Source: Candidatus Galloscillospira excrementavium (GTDB taxonomy: Bacteria > Bacillota > Clostridia > Oscillospirales > Oscillospiraceae). From it: 8,843 nucleotides of DNA. The stretch is from positions 1 to 8,843 of the forward strand of contig DVHW01000109.1 of assembly GCA_018711785.1 (NCBI GenBank), in the 5' to 3' direction. The notes below the pieces were generated by a model. That model saw only the letters and a list, made by a program, of their open reading frames with translations, was not told the DNA's origin and did no database searches. Both the position numbers and the translations under genes were made by a program. Below, piece after piece: positions 5,074-8,843 of the stretch (its first letter is position 1; every line of letters starts with the position of its first letter).

Positions 5074-5625
5074 AAAGAGCTCTCCCTGCATATTCTGGAC
5101 ATCGCCCAGAACTCCCTCTCCGCCGGCTGCACCCGGCTGGACCTGACGGCCGCGGAGCACGGAGATGAACTCACCCTGGTCATCGCCGACGACGGCCGGG
5201 GGATGAGCCGGGAGTTCCTCGCCTCGGTCACCGACCCCTTTACCACCACCCGCACCACCCGCAAGGTGGGCCTGGGGCTCCCCCTGCTCCGCCTGGCCGC
5301 GGAGCAGACCGGCGGCTCCCTCACCATCGAGAGCGCCCCGGGCGTGGGCACCACCGTCACGGCGGTGTTCCACACCGGCCACATCGACTGCCCCCCGCTG
5401 GGGGACATGGCGCTCACCGTCGCCCTGCTCGTCCAGGGCGCGCCGGAGGTGGAGGTGACCTACACCCGGGAGAGCGGCCGGGGCTCCTTCACCTTTGACA
5501 CCCGGCAGGTGCGCCAGATTCTGGGGCCGGAGATCTCTCTGGCCGAGCCGGAGGTGTTCTCCTGGATTCAGGACTACCTGGCGGAGCAGGAGGCCGCCCT
5601 GTCGGACAGCGGCCGGAACCAGTAA
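5071..5625 (+). CDS. Second small HATPase, between hydrogenase subunit genes
   Basis: 184-residue GHKL ATP-binding protein with a TTG start. N-box HILDIAQNSLSAG (7-19, N14), G1 box DDGRGM (40-45), G2 box KVGLGLPLLRLAAEQTGG (65-82) and a closing GVGTTVTAVF strand (91-100). A C-terminal extension of about 80 residues (103-184) is unlike the first HATPase and matches nothing I recognise. It lacks a DHp histidine domain, sensor and membrane segment, so it cannot be an ordinary sensor kinase on its own. A gene of this kind inside hydrogenase clusters is known in Clostridia and Thermotogae, but its role is unknown. It may phosphorylate or regulate a hydrogenase subunit or a partner of the regulatory module (inference). 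Confidence 0.85.
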   Translation: MKELSLHILDIAQNSLSAGCTRLDLTAAEHGDELTLVIADDGRGMSREFLASVTDPFTTTRTTRKVGLGLPLLRLAAEQTGGSLTIESAPGVGTTVTAVFHTGHIDCPPLGDMALTVALLVQGAPEVEVTYTRESGRGSFTFDTRQVRQILGPEISLAEPEVFSWIQDYLAEQEAALSDSGRNQ

Positions 5626-5661
5626 ACAATGCGCCGATGCGTATGTAATTAGGAGGGTCAT

Positions 5662-6030
5662 ATGAAGAGCCTGGAAGAACTGAAAGCCATCCGGGAACGG
5701 ATGCAGAAGCAAGTAGGCCTGCGGGAGGCGGACGACGACTCCATCCGGGTCGTGGTCGGCATGGCCACCTGCGGCATCGCCGCCGGGGCCCGCCCTGTGC
5801 TGGAGGCCTTTTTGCAGGAGATCGACAAGCGGGAGCTGAAAAACGTCACCGTCACCCAGACCGGGTGCATCGGCGTGTGCCGGCTGGAGCCCATCGTGGA
5901 GGTCTATGTGCCCGGGCAGGAGAAGGTCACCTATGTGAAAATGAAGCCCGAGATGGTGCCCAAGGTCGTTGCCGATCACCTGGTGAACCACCAGGTGGTG
6001 ACGGAATACACCATCGGCGCGGCGGAATAA
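5662..6030 (+). CDS. hndB: HndB-like thioredoxin-fold [2Fe-2S] ferredoxin subunit
   Basis: 122 residues, ATG with AGGAGGG (5651-5657) 4 nt upstream. It resembles the HndB subunit of NADP-reducing hydrogenase, containing MATCGIAAGARPV (C37) and TGCIGVCRLEP (C69, C73). Only three cysteines are present in the whole protein; the usual second ligand of the CxxxxC pair is replaced within CGIAAG. HndB-type proteins commonly have this CGIAAGA form, so the cluster may be absent or use a non-Cys ligand. The N-terminal helix (1-20, LEELKAIRERM) is typical of the subunit. It lies between the second HATPase and the NuoF-like subunit, as expected for a four-subunit Hnd complex. Confidence 0.88.
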   Translation: MKSLEELKAIRERMQKQVGLREADDDSIRVVVGMATCGIAAGARPVLEAFLQEIDKRELKNVTVTQTGCIGVCRLEPIVEVYVPGQEKVTYVKMKPEMVPKVVADHLVNHQVVTEYTIGAAE

Positions 6031-6044
6031 GGAGGAGATGAGAG

Positions 6045-7847
6045 ATGAATTTGGTCCGTTCCCACATTCTGGTGTGTACCGGCACCGGCTGCTCCTCCTC
6101 CAACAGCCTGAAGATCATCGAGGCCTTTGAGGAGGAGCTGAAGCTCCAGCAGATGGACCAGGAGGCCAAGGTGGTCAAGACCGGCTGCTTCGGCCTGTGC
6201 GCCATGGGACCCATCGTCATGATCTACCCGGAGGGGGCCTGCTACACCAAGGTCACCCCGGAGGATGTGCGGGAGATCGTTTCGGAGCACATCGTCAAGG
6301 GCCGCATCGTCCAGCGGCTGCTCCACATGGAGAGCGACGAGGGCGGCACCGCCACCTCCCTGGCCGACACCACTTTCTACAAGCACCAGCTGCGCATCGC
6401 CCTGCGCAACTGCGGCGTCATCAACCCCGAGGACATTGACGAGTACATCGGCGTGGACGGCTATGCCGCCCTGGGCCGCATCCTGACCGAGAAGATCCCG
6501 CCCCAGAAGGTCATCGACGACATCAAGGCCTCCGGCCTGCGGGGCCGGGGCGGCGCCGGCTTCTCCACCGGCCTGAAGTGGCAGTTCACCCACGACGCCA
6601 CCTCCCCCGACGGCATCAAGTATGTGGCCTGCAACGCCGACGAGGGCGACCCCGGCGCCTTCATGGACCGCTCGGTGCTGGAGGGCGACCCCCACAGCGT
6701 GCTGGAGGCCATGACCATCGCCGGCTATGCCGTGGGCGCCCACCAGGGCTACATCTATGTCCGGGCCGAGTACCCCATCGCCGTCAAGCGGCTGGAGATC
6801 GCCATCGGCCAGGCCCGGGATTACGGCCTTCTGGGCAAGGACATCTTCGGCTCGGGCTTTGACTTTGACATCGAGCTGCGCCTGGGCGCCGGCGCCTTTG
6901 TCTGCGGCGAGGAGACCGCCCTCATGACCTCCATCGAGGGCCACCGGGGCGAGCCCCGGCCCCGCCCCCCCTTCCCCGCCAATAAGGGCCTGTTCCAGCG
7001 GCCCACCCTGCTCAACAACGTGGAGACCTACGCCAATATCACCTGGATCCTCAACCACGGCCCGGACAAGTACGCCGCCATCGGCACCGAGAAGAGCAAG
7101 GGCACCAAGGTCTTTGCCCTGGGGGGCAAGATCACCAACACCGGCCTGGTCGAGGTCCCCATGGGCACCACCCTGCGCACCATCATCGAGGACATCGGCG
7201 GCGGGTGCCCGAACGGCAAGAAGTTCAAGGCCGCCCAGACCGGCGGCCCCTCCGGCGGCTGTATCCCCGCCGAGCTCATCGACACCCCCATCGACTACGA
7301 GTCCCTCACTGCCATCGGCTCCATGATGGGCTCCGGCGGCCTCATCGTCATGGACGAGGACAACTGCATGGTGGACATCGCCAAGTTCTTCCTGGAGTTC
7401 TGCGTGGATGAGAGCTGCGGCAAGTGCGTGCCCTGCCGCATCGGCACCAAGCGGCTGTATGACCTGCTCACCAAGATCACCAATGGCGACGGCACTCTGG
7501 AGGACCTGGACACCATCGAGGAGCTGTGCTACCACCTGAAGAACTCCGCCCTGTGCGCCCTGGGCCAGTCGGCCCCCAACCCGGTGCTCTCCACCCTGAA
7601 GTATTTCCGGGACGAGTATGTGGCCCACGTGGTGGACAAGCGCTGCCCCGCCGGGGTGTGTAAGAACCTGCTCCACTACACCATCGACCCCGCCAAGTGC
7701 AAGGGCTGCACCCTGTGTACCCGCAACTGCCCCGTGGGTGCCATCACCGGCGCGGTCCGGGCCCCCCACGTCATCGACCAGAACAAGTGCATCAAGTGCG
7801 GCGTGTGTATGGACAACTGCCGCTTTGACGCCATTACCAAGGGTTAA
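6045..7847 (+). CDS. hndC: NuoF/HndC-like NAD(P)H-binding flavoprotein subunit of bifurcating hydrogenase
   Basis: 600 residues, ATG 7 nt after GGAGGAG (6031-6037). Domain order: N-terminal thioredoxin-fold [2Fe-2S] domain (C11, C16, C48, C52). Next is the NuoF FMN/NAD(H) domain, with GRGGAGF (167-173), NADEGDPGAF (197-206), CGEETAL (287-293) and PFPANKGLF (309-317). An SLBB-like segment follows (about 350-400). The NuoF [4Fe-4S] site has C458, C461, C464 and C504. Two C-terminal [4Fe-4S] motifs have C552/555/558/562 and C582/585/588/592. This is the HydB/HndC arrangement, where NADH or NADPH is oxidised or formed at FMN and electrons branch through the Fe-S chain to ferredoxin and HydA. NADH versus NADPH preference cannot be read here. 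All motifs are intact. Confidence 0.95.
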   Translation: MNLVRSHILVCTGTGCSSSNSLKIIEAFEEELKLQQMDQEAKVVKTGCFGLCAMGPIVMIYPEGACYTKVTPEDVREIVSEHIVKGRIVQRLLHMESDEGGTATSLADTTFYKHQLRIALRNCGVINPEDIDEYIGVDGYAALGRILTEKIPPQKVIDDIKASGLRGRGGAGFSTGLKWQFTHDATSPDGIKYVACNADEGDPGAFMDRSVLEGDPHSVLEAMTIAGYAVGAHQGYIYVRAEYPIAVKRLEIAIGQARDYGLLGKDIFGSGFDFDIELRLGAGAFVCGEETALMTSIEGHRGEPRPRPPFPANKGLFQRPTLLNNVETYANITWILNHGPDKYAAIGTEKSKGTKVFALGGKITNTGLVEVPMGTTLRTIIEDIGGGCPNGKKFKAAQTGGPSGGCIPAELIDTPIDYESLTAIGSMMGSGGLIVMDEDNCMVDIAKFFLEFCVDESCGKCVPCRIGTKRLYDLLTKITNGDGTLEDLDTIEELCYHLKNSALCALGQSAPNPVLSTLKYFRDEYVAHVVDKRCPAGVCKNLLHYTIDPAKCKGCTLCTRNCPVGAITGAVRAPHVIDQNKCIKCGVCMDNCRFDAITKG

Positions 7848-7861
7848 GGAGGGGGAACACC

Positions 7862-8843
7862 ATGGAAACGAAAATGGTCAATCTTCATATCAACGGCATC
7901 CCGGTCACGGTGCCCGAGGGCACCACGGTGCTGGAGGCCGCCCGGGACGCCGGCATCAACATCCCCTCCCTGTGCTATCTGAAGGGCATCAACGAGATCG
8001 GCGCCTGCCGCATCTGCGTGGTGGAGGTGAAGGGGGCCCGGAGCCTGATGGCCTCCTGCGTCTACCCGGTCAGCGAGGGCATGGAGGTCTTTACCAACAC
8101 CGAGAAGGTGCGCCAGTCCCGCCGCCTGACCCTGGAGCTCATCCTCTCCAACCACCGGATGGACTGCCTCACCTGCGCCCGCAGCGGCCAGTGCGAGCTC
8201 CAGGACCTGGCCCGGGACCTGGGCATCGACGCGGTGCGCTACGCCAACGACCAGCTCCTGCCCCAGATCGAGGACAGCGCCCTCCACCTGGTGCGGGACA
8301 ACTCCAAGTGCGTGCTCTGCCGGCGCTGCACCGCCGTGTGCCGCAAGACCCAGGAGGTGGGGGTCATCGGCCCCAACGACCGGGGGTATATGACCCACAT
8401 CGGCTGCGCCTTTGACCGGGACCTGAACGAGGTGGACTGCGTGTCCTGCGGCCAGTGCATCGTGGCCTGCCCCACCGGCGCCCTCCAGGAGCGGGACGAC
8501 ACCGACAAGGTATGGGCCGCTCTCAGCGACCCCGCCAAGCACGTGGTGGTGGGCCCCGCCCCCTCGGTCCGGGTCACCCTGGGCGAGTGCTTCGGCCTGC
8601 CCGTGGGCACCAATGTGGAGGGCAAGATGATCACCGCCCTGCGCCGCCTGGGCTTCGACAAGGTCTTCGACGTGGACAACGCCGCCGACTTCACCATCAT
8701 GGAGGAGGGCACCGAGTTCCTCAGCCGCCTGAAGGGGGGCGGGACCCTGCCCCTCATCACCTCCTGCTCCCCCGGCTGGATCCGGTATCTGGAGCAGCAC
8801 GCCCCCGACATGATCCCCAACGTCTCCACCTGCAAGTCCCCCC
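7862..8843 (+). CDS. hydA: Catalytic [FeFe]-hydrogenase subunit HydA/HndD, N-terminal part (3' end outside window)
   Basis: 327 codons plus one base, open at the window edge; full HydA/HndD proteins run near 580 residues. ATG with AAGGAGGGGG (7846-7855) just upstream, 14 nt after the previous stop. N-terminal [2Fe-2S] ferredoxin domain (C38, C49, C52, C66), then the His-ligated [4Fe-4S] motif H98-C102-C105-C111, then two [4Fe-4S] motifs (C150/153/156/160 and C193/196/199/203). The start of the H-cluster domain follows (VVVGPAPSVR, 228-237; GFDKVFDVDNAAD, 264-276). H-cluster motif L1 reads TSCSPGW (300-306) rather than TSCCPGW, and STCKSP (322-327) follows. It reduces protons or oxidises H2 in the soluble complex with the preceding subunits. 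L2 and L3 lie beyond the window. Confidence 0.94.
   Translation, partial: METKMVNLHINGIPVTVPEGTTVLEAARDAGINIPSLCYLKGINEIGACRICVVEVKGARSLMASCVYPVSEGMEVFTNTEKVRQSRRLTLELILSNHRMDCLTCARSGQCELQDLARDLGIDAVRYANDQLLPQIEDSALHLVRDNSKCVLCRRCTAVCRKTQEVGVIGPNDRGYMTHIGCAFDRDLNEVDCVSCGQCIVACPTGALQERDDTDKVWAALSDPAKHVVVGPAPSVRVTLGECFGLPVGTNVEGKMITALRRLGFDKVFDVDNAADFTIMEEGTEFLSRLKGGGTLPLITSCSPGWIRYLEQHAPDMIPNVSTCKSP

Noticed and set aside
5976..7769. 597-codon open minus-strand frame opposite the NuoF-like gene
   Set aside because: Same low-complexity shadow composition; the plus strand encodes an unmistakable NuoF protein with all cofactor motifs.
1..8843. CRISPR arrays, tRNA/rRNA genes, insertion sequences
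   Set aside because: No regularly spaced direct repeats, cloverleaf or rRNA signature, transposase or flanking inverted repeats were seen.

Overview
The window looks like chromosome from a GC-rich, anaerobic, fermentative Clostridia member. Its strong AGGAGG-type ribosome binding sites, compact co-directional operon, C/G-ending codons and [FeFe]-hydrogenase gene order suggest a gut Oscillospiraceae-like organism (Flavonifractor/Oscillibacter type). The family assignment is inference.

Left edge (1-864, minus strand): the N-terminal 288 codons of serC (phosphoserine aminotransferase), cut by the window edge. The 389-base divergent intergenic region (865-1253) is dense with signals. It holds a near-perfect sigma-A promoter for serC whose -35 sits on a perfect 6-3-6 palindrome. 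It also holds a plus-strand T-box-like antiterminator/terminator pair lying antisense to the serC leader, a Rex-like redox operator, an extended -10 promoter for the rightward operon, and a two-tier hairpin in that operon's leader.

Regulatory/sensory module (1254-4494, plus strand): a small DRTGG-family protein, an RsbW-like HATPase, a putative sensory [FeFe]-hydrogenase, a second DRTGG-type protein and a PHP-domain metallo-phosphoesterase. The sensory protein has two N-terminal [4Fe-4S] motifs, a degenerate H-cluster domain and a C-terminal Fe-S domain. It keeps all four H-cluster cysteines, but the proton-relay cysteine is alanine. That pattern is known from putatively sensory (group D-like) [FeFe]-hydrogenases.

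Catalytic module (4553-8843, plus strand): a NuoE/HndA-like [2Fe-2S] subunit, a second small HATPase, an HndB-like thioredoxin-fold ferredoxin, a NuoF/HndC-like FMN/NAD(H) subunit with extra Fe-S domains, and the start of HydA/HndD, the catalytic [FeFe]-hydrogenase, cut by the window end. Together these are the parts of a soluble NAD(P)H/ferredoxin-linked, probably electron-bifurcating, Hnd/HydABC-type hydrogenase.

All nine plus-strand genes are tightly spaced and could be one transcript. A short AT-rich patch with a perfect inverted repeat between the two modules may add a second promoter. The working hypothesis is an H2/redox-responsive circuit. The sensory hydrogenase would signal through kinase-like HATPases, DRTGG proteins and the PHP phosphatase to control the hydrogenase encoded alongside. 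Each family is recognisable; the signalling connection is not demonstrated by sequence.
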